From positions 124,001-188,000 of the forward strand of contig CANNDC010000009.1 of NCBI GenBank assembly GCA_947503265.1: a stretch of 64,000 nucleotides of DNA. Reading direction: 5' to 3'. The translations under genes and the position numbers were made by a program. This document shows, one piece after another, positions 7,874 through 16,898 of the stretch. The notes beneath the pieces were generated by a model. That model did not search any database. It was not told the DNA's origin and was given only the letters and a program-made list of their open reading frames with translations. The DNA comes from an uncultured Alteromonadaceae bacterium (GTDB taxonomy: Bacteria; Pseudomonadota; Gammaproteobacteria; Enterobacterales; Alteromonadaceae). How positions within the stretch are numbered: the first letter of the stretch is position 1; every line of letters begins with the position of its first letter.

Positions 7874-9031
7874 TTAGGCGCGATGCAAAACAACACGCAA
7901 GTTATCAAAACCTACTTTACGATTAAATTCGCCTAGCTCTTCAATATTTTCTTTATAATCTATGACTTCAATAGCGCTTACTTGCTGCGAAAGTTTTAAT
8001 AGCAATGTGCGCAGTATCTGTCGAGCGTGTGTGGCTCCGAGACAGTTATGGTGACTAAACCCAAAACCGACATGAGGATTGATTTTACGGTCCAAAACGA
8101 TTTCATCTGCCCGCTCAAATGTCTTTTCATCTCTGTTGGCGGAAGCCCAGCACAAGGATACTCGAGTATCGGCTTTTTGCGCATGCTCACACACTTCCGT
8201 ATCTGTGGTGACGACTCTTCCCATTTGAGTCAAGGGTGAAAAGTAGCGGATAAACTCCTCTACAGCATTGTTGATCATGTCGGGATTTTGCTTAAGTTGT
8301 TCGAGGGCTTCAGGGTGATCCGCCAAATAAGCAATGGAATTAGTAATCGCATTGATCACCGTATCCCTGCCACCAGCAAAGGTCAAAATCAGAATACCCT
8401 TTACTTCTTCCTTGCTTAGTTGCTTGCCATTCACCTCAGATGCCAATAACACCGAATACAAATCATCCGTTGGGTTTTCTGCAGCTCTGTCTATCTCTTT
8501 GTCTAGATAATCATAAAGAATGTTTGCTTTATTTGCGTCCAGCGCCTCACCGTCACTTCGAAAAACATGAGTCCCCCAACTTATCCAAGTTTTTGACTCT
8601 TCAAATGGTGTGTTGAGTAACAAGGTAAGGGCTTGTGATTGCAATATCAAAGCAAATTCAGTGACGATATCAAGGCTAGCTAAACTAGTGCTTTTGTCGA
8701 TGACATTATCAATTATATTATCGAGCTTGTGTTGATATTCGTCTTCAAGGGGACGCTTAAACCAAGGGTCGAGTAATGCTCTAAAATCTCCATGCGCAGG
8801 TGGGTCTAGTTCGAATGGAATTTGCCTGGTATCGCGAATTTTAACTTCTGAAGGAATGACGATACGCCCCGGAACTGCACCAGATTGGAAGGTTTTCCAA
8901 TTGTGAGCCGTCTTCCTGACATCTTTTAAGCGTAGAAGCATGGTGACAGGATCGTTTTGATCATCCATAAAACCAAGGCCTTTTGATTGACGGGCGTGGG
9001 CAAACGGGCAAGTAAATTCTGAAACTTTCAT
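7874..9031 (-). CDS. Cytochrome P450, possibly a CYP236-like methyl-sugar demethylase
   Basis: A soluble bacterial P450 of 385 aa. Seen: the I-helix LTFAGGRDTVINAI (oxygen-activation AGGxDT), the K-helix ExxR (EEFIRYF) and the haem ligand Cys330 in GFGFSHHNCLG. The usual FGxGxHxC glycine is Ser here. ATG 9031 has AAGGTG upstream; a TTG at 9049 would add six residues and is less likely. In marine agar/porphyran degraders, P450s of the CYP236 family with neighbouring ferredoxin and reductase genes remove the methyl group of 6-O-methyl-D-galactose and release formaldehyde. The adjacent dehydrogenase and esterase here fit that picture. Membership of CYP236 is my inference from context; the P450 call itself is firm. 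Confidence 0.9.
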   Translation of the reverse strand: MKVSEFTCPFAHARQSKGLGFMDDQNDPVTMLLRLKDVRKTAHNWKTFQSGAVPGRIVIPSEVKIRDTRQIPFELDPPAHGDFRALLDPWFKRPLEDEYQHKLDNIIDNVIDKSTSLASLDIVTEFALILQSQALTLLLNTPFEESKTWISWGTHVFRSDGEALDANKANILYDYLDKEIDRAAENPTDDLYSVLLASEVNGKQLSKEEVKGILILTFAGGRDTVINAITNSIAYLADHPEALEQLKQNPDMINNAVEEFIRYFSPLTQMGRVVTTDTEVCEHAQKADTRVSLCWASANRDEKTFERADEIVLDRKINPHVGFGFSHHNCLGATHARQILRTLLLKLSQQVSAIEVIDYKENIEELGEFNRKVGFDNLRVVLHRA

Positions 9032-9167
9032 GGAACACCTTACTAGCAAGCTGAAATATTTAGGACACTATTGTCGAATTGATGGTATTTTAATCAAGCT
9101 GACGGGGGTAACAAACCAGTTAGAAACGAAAAAGTATCAAATATATGCTATTTTCGTCCTGCCAGTT

Positions 9168-9971
9168 CTAGAGTGATGCTTCTATTTCAGCGAAGAATCT
9201 AAAGGTTCTTGCTACATGTGTGTGCCAATATTGCCAGCTATGTCCACCGGAAAACTGTTCAAATTGATGATCAATTCCCATTTGAGTCAGTTGCTGGTGC
9301 AAATTGACATTGCCTTCTATGAGTTCATCGTCAGTCCCACAGTCAAATCGTAAAGGTGGCAAGTCATCTTTGTGCAGTTCTGCCCAGAACAATAATTCGG
9401 TCTCTTTAGCGTTTTCACAGGCGTATAGGTCGAGAGGTTCGTCTACAAACAAGGAAAGTTGTTGCACGTCAGTAATAGCCGAATGAGCCGAGATCCCTTT
9501 AATGGTATTCGCATACTTGAAGCCTAGGCGCAACGCTCCATAACCACCCATGGATAGTCCTGATAAATACAAGTTGCTGTCTGATGTAGCACCATCAACG
9601 GTAGTGATCACCGCCTCTAGCACATCTCGCATGATCCAATTTTCATAGTCACCTTTTTCAGCTAAAGGCAGATAAGCGCTACCATCAAAAAAACCACCAT
9701 CAGATGGCATAACTAGAATAAAGTCTGTGCCTCCAAGCTCATTTCTGATGTTTTCATAAACTCGATCTGCACCACCTAGGTGCATCCATACCCAACTATT
9801 TCCGTAAACACCGTGCATTAACAAAATAATGGGAGCATTTTGTTGTTTCGTGTTGACGTTATAGAGGGTGACATCGTGTCTTCGATTGAGATACGAAGAA
9901 TGGATGGTAAGACATTGCACATTGTTCGGTGTGAAAGCAGGATCAGACACTTCTAGTCTTTTGATAGTCAT
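9168..9971 (-). CDS. Alpha/beta-hydrolase esterase (esterase D / tributyrin esterase family)
   Basis: A 267-aa alpha/beta hydrolase of the PF00756 'putative esterase' type, the group that includes S-formylglutathione hydrolase and tributyrin esterase. Visible: the oxyanion-side LLMHGVYGNSWVW, the nucleophile elbow GLSMGGYGALRLGF, an acidic segment (DCGTDDELIEGN) and the catalytic histidine region GGHSWQYWHTHV. ATG 9971 follows a very strong GGGAGGT site; the longer frame from 10022 would overlap the dehydrogenase gene. It starts 13 bp after the alcohol dehydrogenase and precedes the P450. It may hydrolyse the S-formyl adduct formed during formaldehyde oxidation, or act as a sugar-ester esterase; both are inference. 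Confidence 0.82.
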   Translation of the reverse strand: MTIKRLEVSDPAFTPNNVQCLTIHSSYLNRRHDVTLYNVNTKQQNAPIILLMHGVYGNSWVWMHLGGADRVYENIRNELGGTDFILVMPSDGGFFDGSAYLPLAEKGDYENWIMRDVLEAVITTVDGATSDSNLYLSGLSMGGYGALRLGFKYANTIKGISAHSAITDVQQLSLFVDEPLDLYACENAKETELLFWAELHKDDLPPLRFDCGTDDELIEGNVNLHQQLTQMGIDHQFEQFSGGHSWQYWHTHVARTFRFFAEIEASL

Positions 9972-9984
9972 AACACTTACCTCC

Positions 9985-11103
9985 CTAGTCGAACAATACA
10001 ACGCCTTTGGCGATTCGCCCATTCAACATATCATCAAAACCTTCTGCCAAGGTATCTATTGTGTAGGTTTTAGTTACTAACTCATCTAGTTTTAGCTGCC
10101 CCGACTCGTAGAGAGACAATATTCGCGGAAAATCTCTTTGTGGATTGCACTGCCCGTAAAGAGGATTGATGTAAATTTTGTCCCACTCAAATAATTCGCA
10201 ATCAAAATCAATTCGCTGTTCAATACCACTTACCTGTACAGCTGTTCCCGCACTGCGAATCAACTTCAGTGGTGCAGAACCAAGGGCAGGAATCGCGGTA
10301 CATTCAAACGCATAGTCTGCTCCGCGTCCGCCATTCAAGGCCCTAACCTGACTAGCGACCTGTTCAAAGTCAAGATCCTGTTTCTCTGCAATCACACCGT
10401 GGGTGGCCCCAAACGCTTTGGCTTGGTCCAACCTTTCTTGACTAATATCTACAGCGATAATTTTAGCTGCACCCGATTGTTTCACCCCTTGAATGACATT
10501 TAAGCCCACGCCACCGCATCCGATCACGCAAGCGGTTGAACCCGCTTTAACATTGGCTGCGTTGACCGCAGAACCCCAGCCCGTCATGACTCCACAACCC
10601 ACTATAGAGGCTGAAGAAAATGGGATATCAACATCAACTTTAACTACAGCAGCAGCCTTAACAACTGTGTACTCGCTCATTGTGCCCAAATGAAAAGATC
10701 GTTCTAACGGTGAATGATTGTGAGTACACGCGCTGGCATCAGCATGACCTGATAAACCATCACCACAAACTGGAGAATTGACTTCGCATATATGCGGGAA
10801 GCCTTGCAAACATTGAAAACACTCACCGCAAGGTATCGCCCAGTTTAAAATGACTTTATCGCCAACTTTTACCGACGTAACACCTTCACCTACTGCTGAT
10901 ACAACACCAGCACCCTCGTGTCCGACAATGAATGGTTTATTCCAGTTTTGGATCGAATCCCAATCGGTATGACAAATACCAGACGCTTTAATTTTTACTT
11001 GAACTTCACCTGTTCCAGGTGGACCTACTTCAACTGTCGCCACTGAAAAGTTGCCACATCCATCTGAAATTACAGCTCGAGATTCTATAATTGCCTTGTT
11101 CAA
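9985..11103 (-). CDS. Zinc-dependent alcohol dehydrogenase (class III-like)
   Basis: A medium-chain Zn dehydrogenase of 372 aa. The catalytic zinc ligands are Cys44 (GICHTDWDS) and the His of GHEGAG. The structural zinc loop CGECFQCLQGFPHIC has all four cysteines, and the NAD site is GCGGVGLNVIQG. The only possible start is TTG 11103, because an in-frame TAG lies four codons upstream; GTAGGTAACC provides the ribosome site. Class III-type enzymes oxidise thiol adducts of formaldehyde or larger alcohols. Since P450 O-demethylation would release formaldehyde, a detoxifying role is likely but unproven. It forms an operon with the esterase and lies 107 bp downstream of the AraC regulator. Confidence 0.88.
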   Translation of the reverse strand: MNKAIIESRAVISDGCGNFSVATVEVGPPGTGEVQVKIKASGICHTDWDSIQNWNKPFIVGHEGAGVVSAVGEGVTSVKVGDKVILNWAIPCGECFQCLQGFPHICEVNSPVCGDGLSGHADASACTHNHSPLERSFHLGTMSEYTVVKAAAVVKVDVDIPFSSASIVGCGVMTGWGSAVNAANVKAGSTACVIGCGGVGLNVIQGVKQSGAAKIIAVDISQERLDQAKAFGATHGVIAEKQDLDFEQVASQVRALNGGRGADYAFECTAIPALGSAPLKLIRSAGTAVQVSGIEQRIDFDCELFEWDKIYINPLYGQCNPQRDFPRILSLYESGQLKLDELVTKTYTIDTLAEGFDDMLNGRIAKGVVLFD

Positions 11104-11210
11104 ATTGGTTACCTACATCGAAAACAAATTTGAACTATGGTCGCATAAGCTAAAATGGAAAACTGACAGCAAACTGCCAGAAAATAACGTAAATATGCGA
11201 TTTTCAGAGA

Positions 11211-12062
11211 TTATTCGAGATGGCGCTTTTGATATTGTTTGGGAGTTTCACCAAATTGTTTCTTAAAACTGGCAATAAAATGCGATGGACTAGCAAAGTT
11301 GAGTTCATATCCCAAATTGGTAATGGATTGATCCGTGGTCAATAACAATCTCGCTGCGAGGAACATTTTAGTACGCAGTTTGTACTCAGAAAAACTGACT
11401 TGATAAACGGTTTTAAATGACCGAGAAAAATGTGAAGGTGACATAAAGCAGATTTTTGCCGCATCTTCTAAACTCAAGTCTCGCTCTTTGTGTTCTTGTA
11501 GCAAATGAATAATTGGAGAAAACTTTTGGAAGGTTTTGTTGTTGCTTGCATTCGATAATTCCTCTACAGAGGAAGTATAGCCATACTCTGCCACAGTACT
11601 TATCAATGTCTTTAGCACGCCTACGGCGTGACCGCTCATGGCATTGTTGTTGTAGGCATAAAACAATTCATCAACAAGAGATTGGATAAAATTTCGACGA
11701 ATGTCTGAAAAAGTAAAATGATTGCTGTGCTGAAACAGAGGCAAGTATGATTTAAGACTCACATCATGCAAAATCTCTGGGATAAACTGAATAATAGTCC
11801 AGGCTTTCGCCCCAGATTCGATATCGTAGTTGTGAACTTGATTTGCTGCTGTAAACACCAGATCGCGATTATTTATTTTGTGTTTACCAAAGCTATGAGA
11901 GTAGTTCCCCTCAATTTTTTCGAACAATATAAATTCGTGCACTTCGTGAAAGTGTGGATGGCATGAATAGGGCTCGTCTTCGCGATAAGCCACCTTGTGA
12001 ATCTCAAATTGTTTGCCTTTTCGAATACTAAAAGGCTCGCAATAAGCTGTGTGGGACTTCAT
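11211..12062 (-). CDS. AraC-family transcriptional regulator
   Basis: A 283-aa regulator with an N-terminal cupin-like sensing domain (CHPHFHEVHEFILFEKIEG, about 35-55) and a C-terminal double helix-turn-helix (about 180-283). The signature second-helix block is YELNFASPSHFIASFKKQFGETPKQYQ. The pattern of a His-rich cupin and AraC-type DNA binding is typical of regulators of sugar catabolism. It is encoded just upstream of the dehydrogenase-esterase-P450-ferredoxin-reductase genes on the same strand, so it is the obvious candidate activator. The inducer is unknown. The start is ATG 12062, with a weak ribosome site. Confidence 0.87.
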   Translation of the reverse strand: MKSHTAYCEPFSIRKGKQFEIHKVAYREDEPYSCHPHFHEVHEFILFEKIEGNYSHSFGKHKINNRDLVFTAANQVHNYDIESGAKAWTIIQFIPEILHDVSLKSYLPLFQHSNHFTFSDIRRNFIQSLVDELFYAYNNNAMSGHAVGVLKTLISTVAEYGYTSSVEELSNASNNKTFQKFSPIIHLLQEHKERDLSLEDAAKICFMSPSHFSRSFKTVYQVSFSEYKLRTKMFLAARLLLTTDQSITNLGYELNFASPSHFIASFKKQFGETPKQYQKRHLE

Positions 12063-12229
12063 TAGCTACCCAATAGTGAACCGTGTTCTCAACAATCCAA
12101 ACTTAGACCATGTTTGAGATCATAGAGATCAACGAATTGGGATGCAAACTTGCCTGCAAATTAGATACCCACATAGTCGCAACTAAAGCTGCGTACTAAG
12201 TGGATATCAATCTAGCAATATCGGGGTGT

Positions 12230-14212
12230 TTAGGTTTTGTTTGACGTGACGTATTGATTCAATGACTTATCGGTTACTTCTACCACCTCGCCATTCGTCC
12301 AATGCACATGAATACTGTCGATCTTTTCGCAGGAACCTAATCCAAATAGTAAATCATTGTTGTGGGTGACTGCAAAAGACGAAGACGTATTCCCAACTGT
12401 TCTCGATTGGGTTCGATTGCAAGCCTTAACCGTCGCTTTAGCACCAAAAGCGGTTGCGTTTCCACTAGGAGATTGCTTAACAGTAACGCCGATAAAATTG
12501 TTGTTGTTTAACGATTCAGAATTGTTGGTATACAAATGCCATCTTCCTCGTTCATTTGCGGTAATCAAATCAAGATCGCCGTCTTTATCATAATCGATAC
12601 TTTCAACACCGCTGCCTGTGGCGCCCAAATCTTTTGAGAACGCTCCATGAGATTGCACACGCTCAAATGACTTACCTTGTTTGTTTAAATAAAGAATTTG
12701 TTCGTTTTGTGTTGCCATATTGCCATAACGTGACACCAATATGTCCTGCCATCCGTCATTGTCAAAATCAGCTGCAACTACACTGCTTGTTTGTTCATTT
12801 ATATTGATACCCATTGCTGCCGTGACGTTTTTATACACACCATTGTCATTTTCTAACAGGATAGCGGGTAGTGGCTGATCTTGATGAGATTGATGCTTTG
12901 ATATCACGTTGTGAACCACACCAGCAGTTGGCGAAGAGGTTTGGCTACAAATACGCCACACCCCTTTGCCGACATGTCCAACATATAAACCTGGCTTGGA
13001 ATCTTTAGGTAGATTCTTAACTTCAATACCTTTGACACAAACATTTTGAGGAAATCCGTTTGCCTCTTTTGCAGAAAGACTTAATGAATTCGGGCCTTCT
13101 CTATCCCAATCAAATGAGGGAATAACTGCTTTAGTGTCCAGTTCCAATTTACGTTTGTCTTCACCGACATAAACATTGAAGTGAGGGAACGCCATTTGCA
13201 GGTTTTCAAGTTTGAAATCGCCCTCGATGGTTAAATCCTCAACCTGTAAAGGTTTAAAACGAGCAAAAAACGCGAATCGCTTGTTTTCGTCGTCGTAATA
13301 AGTTTCGTGCTCAAACTGATGTTCTGCCCGACTTACAATCAAATCAAGGTCGCCATCTGCATCATAATCAAATTGAGATATGGCACTGATGTCGTTGATT
13401 TTAGTTAAATCACCTAACACCGTTTTAGTGACTTCTTTAAACGCTACACCTTCCTCTCCTTGAATTGCAATGAAGTCATGCCCGCCAAAGACGAGAATGT
13501 CAGGATCACCATCATCGTTAAAATCGGTAATACTTGAGCGGTAGCTTAAGCGCTGACCAAAGGGTAAGTGGGCATTGAAGGAGAAGTTACCTTTACCATC
13601 ATTAGTATAAAAATGATTTGCACCTTTCTTAAATTGCTCTGGAGTTGGAAATCCCGTCAGGAAGAGCTCTAACACACCATCACTATCTGCATCCAATGCT
13701 TTGACAGAACGTCCTCGCCCCTTTTCAAAGTGGGTTAGTACATCACCACCAATAAATTCTCGATCTCTAGTCACTTCATAGTGCATAGGCATCTTTGGAT
13801 TTCCACCATTACCTCCGCCCTGAGCGATCAGAATATCCATCAGTCCGTCATTATCTAGATCGGCTATGGATAGGCCATGCATATCGCCAGAAACCAGATC
13901 TTGGGGCCCCGTAAAATGACCACCTTCATTCCAAAAAATCCGCACACGATAAGCGTGCTCTGTAAGGATAAGGTCTTGAAATCCATTGCCGTCTAAATCA
14001 CCTACAATGGCGCCATCCCATTTACGTCTTCCCCGATTTTCCGTCGGTAATATGCCAAATGACTCAGTAAACATTGATGTAGGAGCAACACGCTTTGCGA
14101 CAGGTGAATTGCTTTGTTCAAGTGACGTTTGGCAGGCAGATAAACCCATTCCAAACGCGGCAATTATCAAGGACTTTGTCACTAAATTTAATTTACTTTG
14201 GCTCAAATTCAC
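12230..14212 (-). CDS. FG-GAP/VCBS-repeat lipoprotein with C-terminal ASPIC/UnbV domain
   Basis: A 660-aa exported lipoprotein. The signal peptide ends in a lipobox GLSAC (Cys27). Many FG-GAP-like calcium-binding repeats follow (patterns such as DLDGNGFQDLIL, DLDNDGLMDILIAQ, DADSDGVLELFL, DFNDDGDPDILVFGG, DYDADGDLDLIV, DFDNDGWQDILV and DYDKDGDLDLIT), consistent with a beta-propeller. The last 90 residues form an ASPIC/UnbV domain (FGAKATVKA...HVHWTNGEV). Family members are surface or secreted proteins of unknown biochemical role, often near polysaccharide-use genes. It has its own upstream region and is separated from the P450 module by 167 bp, so co-function is only a suggestion. Confidence 0.85.
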   Translation of the reverse strand: MNLSQSKLNLVTKSLIIAAFGMGLSACQTSLEQSNSPVAKRVAPTSMFTESFGILPTENRGRRKWDGAIVGDLDGNGFQDLILTEHAYRVRIFWNEGGHFTGPQDLVSGDMHGLSIADLDNDGLMDILIAQGGGNGGNPKMPMHYEVTRDREFIGGDVLTHFEKGRGRSVKALDADSDGVLELFLTGFPTPEQFKKGANHFYTNDGKGNFSFNAHLPFGQRLSYRSSITDFNDDGDPDILVFGGHDFIAIQGEEGVAFKEVTKTVLGDLTKINDISAISQFDYDADGDLDLIVSRAEHQFEHETYYDDENKRFAFFARFKPLQVEDLTIEGDFKLENLQMAFPHFNVYVGEDKRKLELDTKAVIPSFDWDREGPNSLSLSAKEANGFPQNVCVKGIEVKNLPKDSKPGLYVGHVGKGVWRICSQTSSPTAGVVHNVISKHQSHQDQPLPAILLENDNGVYKNVTAAMGININEQTSSVVAADFDNDGWQDILVSRYGNMATQNEQILYLNKQGKSFERVQSHGAFSKDLGATGSGVESIDYDKDGDLDLITANERGRWHLYTNNSESLNNNNFIGVTVKQSPSGNATAFGAKATVKACNRTQSRTVGNTSSSFAVTHNNDLLFGLGSCEKIDSIHVHWTNGEVVEVTDKSLNQYVTSNKT

Positions 14213-14431
14213 ACTCTCTTATCGCATACATCATATGTTTATGTTAATAGCATGATACATTTATGTTACAACGCATTCAAGGCCGTCAACAAATCAAGTA
14301 TGAATCTGAGAACAACCTAAAGTGATTTGAATTGATAAGGCGCTATGTCAGCCGTTGCGCTGGCCTACATATACCATACCTAGAAGTCAGACTAGAACTT
14401 TGCGATAAGCGCTATATTTGGCGCACAAACG

Positions 14432-14465
14432 AAAAAGCACAAAAGCGAATGCTTTTGTGCTTTTT
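14432..14465 (-). terminator. Intrinsic terminator downstream of glnN
   Basis: A 15-bp perfect stem (14432-14446 with 14451-14465) around a GAAT loop, flanked by A-runs and T-runs, so it could stop transcription in either direction. It lies about 75 bp after the glutamine synthetase stop. A second, GC-rich hairpin (CAATGG...CCATTG, about 14495-14522) lies between them. The remainder of 14213-14538 contains no recognisable gene and must hold the promoter of the FG-GAP lipoprotein. Confidence 0.85.
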
Positions 14466-14538
14466 TACTCACTTGTATAGCTTTGCTATTTGCTCCAATG
14501 GGGCGGCTAACCCCCTCCATTGAGGCAAATTGAACTAT

Positions 14539-16713
14539 TTATTTAATGAATAGCATTTCTTGATATTTAGGCAGAGGCCATAGTTCATCAGAAACTACCA
14601 ATTCCAGCGCATCTGCGTGAGATCGAACTTCGAGCATTAGCGGACAAAGCACTTTTGCACAATGATTCATATGTTCTTCAGCACTTTCAAACTCTTCTTT
14701 TTCCAAAGCTTCTTTAAGTTTGCTCACAGCAGCCATCATATCGTTAGTTTCACTAACAATTTCGTCAATGCTGTTATGACTAATTTCGATTTTCAATTTA
14801 CCCAAATTAGTAGCAGCGCTAGATAGACTGTCTAAATACTGGATAGTTGCAGGATACACTCTGGTGCTTGCCATTCCGACGACTAATTTAGCTTCAACTT
14901 CAATAGCAAGAACATACTGCTCTGCATAGACTTCAAAGCGACTTGCAAGCTCTGCTGGCGACAATACACCAGTAGATTCAAACAACTTAATCACTTCTTC
15001 ATCTTTAAATGCAGGCAATGCGTCAGCTGTGGTCGGAATGTTTTTCAACCCACGCTCTTCAACAGCGGCTTTATGCCATTCTGATGAGTAGCCATCACCA
15101 CCAAAGATTGCGTTGCCATGTTCTTCCATTAACTCTTGAAGAACAGTAATAACGGCTGCAGTTTGATCTTCGCCTGATTCTAAAAGCGCTTCTAATTTTT
15201 CAGCAATCCAGTTTAACGAGTCTGCTAGCATGGTGTTCATGGCAACTAACGGACCTGAAACAGACTGAGAAGAACCTACTGCTCTAAATTCGAAACGGTT
15301 ACCTGTAAAGGCAAAAGGAGAGGTACGGTTTCGATCGCCTGGATCTCTTTCAAATTGTAAAATCTGAGATAGTCCAAGGTCCATCAAGCCGCCTTTGGCT
15401 TTCTCAAGTAATTTACCTTCTTTAATATCGTTGAAGACGCTTTCCAACTGGTCACCAAGATAGACTGATAAAATCGCTGGTGGTGCTTCATTGGCACCCA
15501 AGCGGTGGTCATTTGCGGCGGAAGCAATTACTGCTCGCAATAGCGGACCATATTTATGTACACCGCGAATCACAGCGCCACAGAACAGTAGGAAATTTAG
15601 ATTGTCATGAGGTGTGCTACCAGGATCTAATAGGTTACCTTGAGTTGAGTTACCAACTGACCAGTTAACGTGTTTACCTGATCCATTTACACCTGCGAAA
15701 GGTTTTTCATGAAGCAAACATAAGAAGCCGTGTTCTTTTGCTGTGCTTTTCATCAAGGTCATTAGCATTTGTTGATGATCAGCAGCCACGTTTGCAGCTT
15801 CGAAGTATGGAGCTATTTCAAACTGACCCGGTGCAACTTCGTTGTGGTGAGTTTTAGCTGGGATGCCTAAACGGTACAATTTGTCTTCAAAGTCTTGCAT
15901 GAAAACTTGGACACGAGCGGGAATAGCCCCGAAATAGTGATCATCGAATTGCTGACCTTTTGCTGGTGCTGCACCAAACAAGGTGCGTCCTGCTAATAGT
16001 AAATCAGGACGTGCATTAGCAAAATGCTCATCGACTAAAAAGTACTCTTGCTCAGCACCACAACTTGAATTTAATGGTGCGATTTCTGTTTCACCCATCA
16101 ATGACAGCACTTTTTGTGCGGCTTTATCCATTGCTTTGTTAGAACGCAACAGAGGGATCTTTTTATCTAGTGACTCACCCGTCCAAGACATAAAGACACT
16201 TGGTATCATTAACGTAGCACCATTTTGCGTGTGCATTACATAAGCTGGACTGGAGGGATCCCAAGCAGTGTAACCGCGCGCTGCGTTGGTCATACGCAAA
16301 CTACCATTAGGGAAAGATGAACCGTCTGGCTCACCTTTAATTAGTAGACTGCCAGTAAATTCGGTAATCGCATTACCGTCTGAGTTGGTGACGATAAAGC
16401 CATCATGCTTTTCTGCGGTGATGTTCGTCATCGGGTAGAAAATATGGGAGAAAAATTTAGCACCCTTGGCTATAGCCCAGTCTTTCATAGCAGCGGCAAC
16501 GACATCAGCTGTCGCCTTGTCCAACGGAGCACCGGTCTGCACGGTCTTTTTCATGGCTTTGAATGCATTTTTTGAAAGTGCTTCTTCCATTGCAGAAAGA
16601 TTGAACACATCTGTTGCCCAAATTTTGCTCAAAGGTTCAGTTTTTCCGCACTGCATTGGTGCACGATTGGTTATTTCAGTAATTGCATTTTTGCGGGAAG
16701 TAATTCCAGTCAT
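14539..16713 (-). CDS. glnN: Glutamine synthetase type III
   Basis: ATP-dependent ligation of ammonia to glutamate. The 724-aa length and sequence are those of GSIII, far longer than GSI (about 470 aa). Landmarks are NRAPMQCGK near the N-terminus, SSCGAEQEYFLVD, KTHHNEVAPGQFEIAP, NGSGKHVNWSVG and ANDHRLGANEAPPAI. The C-terminal helical extension (EHMNHCAKVLCPLMLEVRSHADALE) is typical of the class. ATG 16713 follows AGGA; a longer frame starting at 16773 lacks support. GSIII is less common in gammaproteobacteria than GSI. A sigma54-like promoter about 90 bp upstream suggests induction by nitrogen limitation. Confidence 0.93.
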   Translation of the reverse strand: MTGITSRKNAITEITNRAPMQCGKTEPLSKIWATDVFNLSAMEEALSKNAFKAMKKTVQTGAPLDKATADVVAAAMKDWAIAKGAKFFSHIFYPMTNITAEKHDGFIVTNSDGNAITEFTGSLLIKGEPDGSSFPNGSLRMTNAARGYTAWDPSSPAYVMHTQNGATLMIPSVFMSWTGESLDKKIPLLRSNKAMDKAAQKVLSLMGETEIAPLNSSCGAEQEYFLVDEHFANARPDLLLAGRTLFGAAPAKGQQFDDHYFGAIPARVQVFMQDFEDKLYRLGIPAKTHHNEVAPGQFEIAPYFEAANVAADHQQMLMTLMKSTAKEHGFLCLLHEKPFAGVNGSGKHVNWSVGNSTQGNLLDPGSTPHDNLNFLLFCGAVIRGVHKYGPLLRAVIASAANDHRLGANEAPPAILSVYLGDQLESVFNDIKEGKLLEKAKGGLMDLGLSQILQFERDPGDRNRTSPFAFTGNRFEFRAVGSSQSVSGPLVAMNTMLADSLNWIAEKLEALLESGEDQTAAVITVLQELMEEHGNAIFGGDGYSSEWHKAAVEERGLKNIPTTADALPAFKDEEVIKLFESTGVLSPAELASRFEVYAEQYVLAIEVEAKLVVGMASTRVYPATIQYLDSLSSAATNLGKLKIEISHNSIDEIVSETNDMMAAVSKLKEALEKEEFESAEEHMNHCAKVLCPLMLEVRSHADALELVVSDELWPLPKYQEMLFIK

Positions 16714-16799
16714 ATGTTTTCCTAGGCTTATTTTCAAAGGGGGCGGAAGGGTTTGTCTCATTTTAGAGAGCAAATCACAACCTTTCTATCATGGGTATA

Positions 16800-16815
16800 A
16801 GCAGCTATTGGGCCA
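16800..16815 (-). promoter_or_regulatory. Sigma54-type (-24/-12) promoter candidate for glnN
   Basis: On the minus strand the sequence TGGCCC-AATAG-CTGCT matches the sigma54 consensus TGGCAC-N5-TTGCA at the invariant GG and GC, with the required 10-base gap between them. Transcription would start near 16788, leaving a leader of about 75 nt before the glnN ATG. Nitrogen-regulated glutamine synthetase promoters commonly use sigma54/NtrC. This is a single-site visual match. Confidence 0.5.
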
Positions 16816-16898
16816 ACTGTTTAAATTGGGCGAAGCTAAAGGAGTAATAATATGAAATTTTACTTGATGTTGTATCAGCCCCGAGATTGAAAAGCTTG

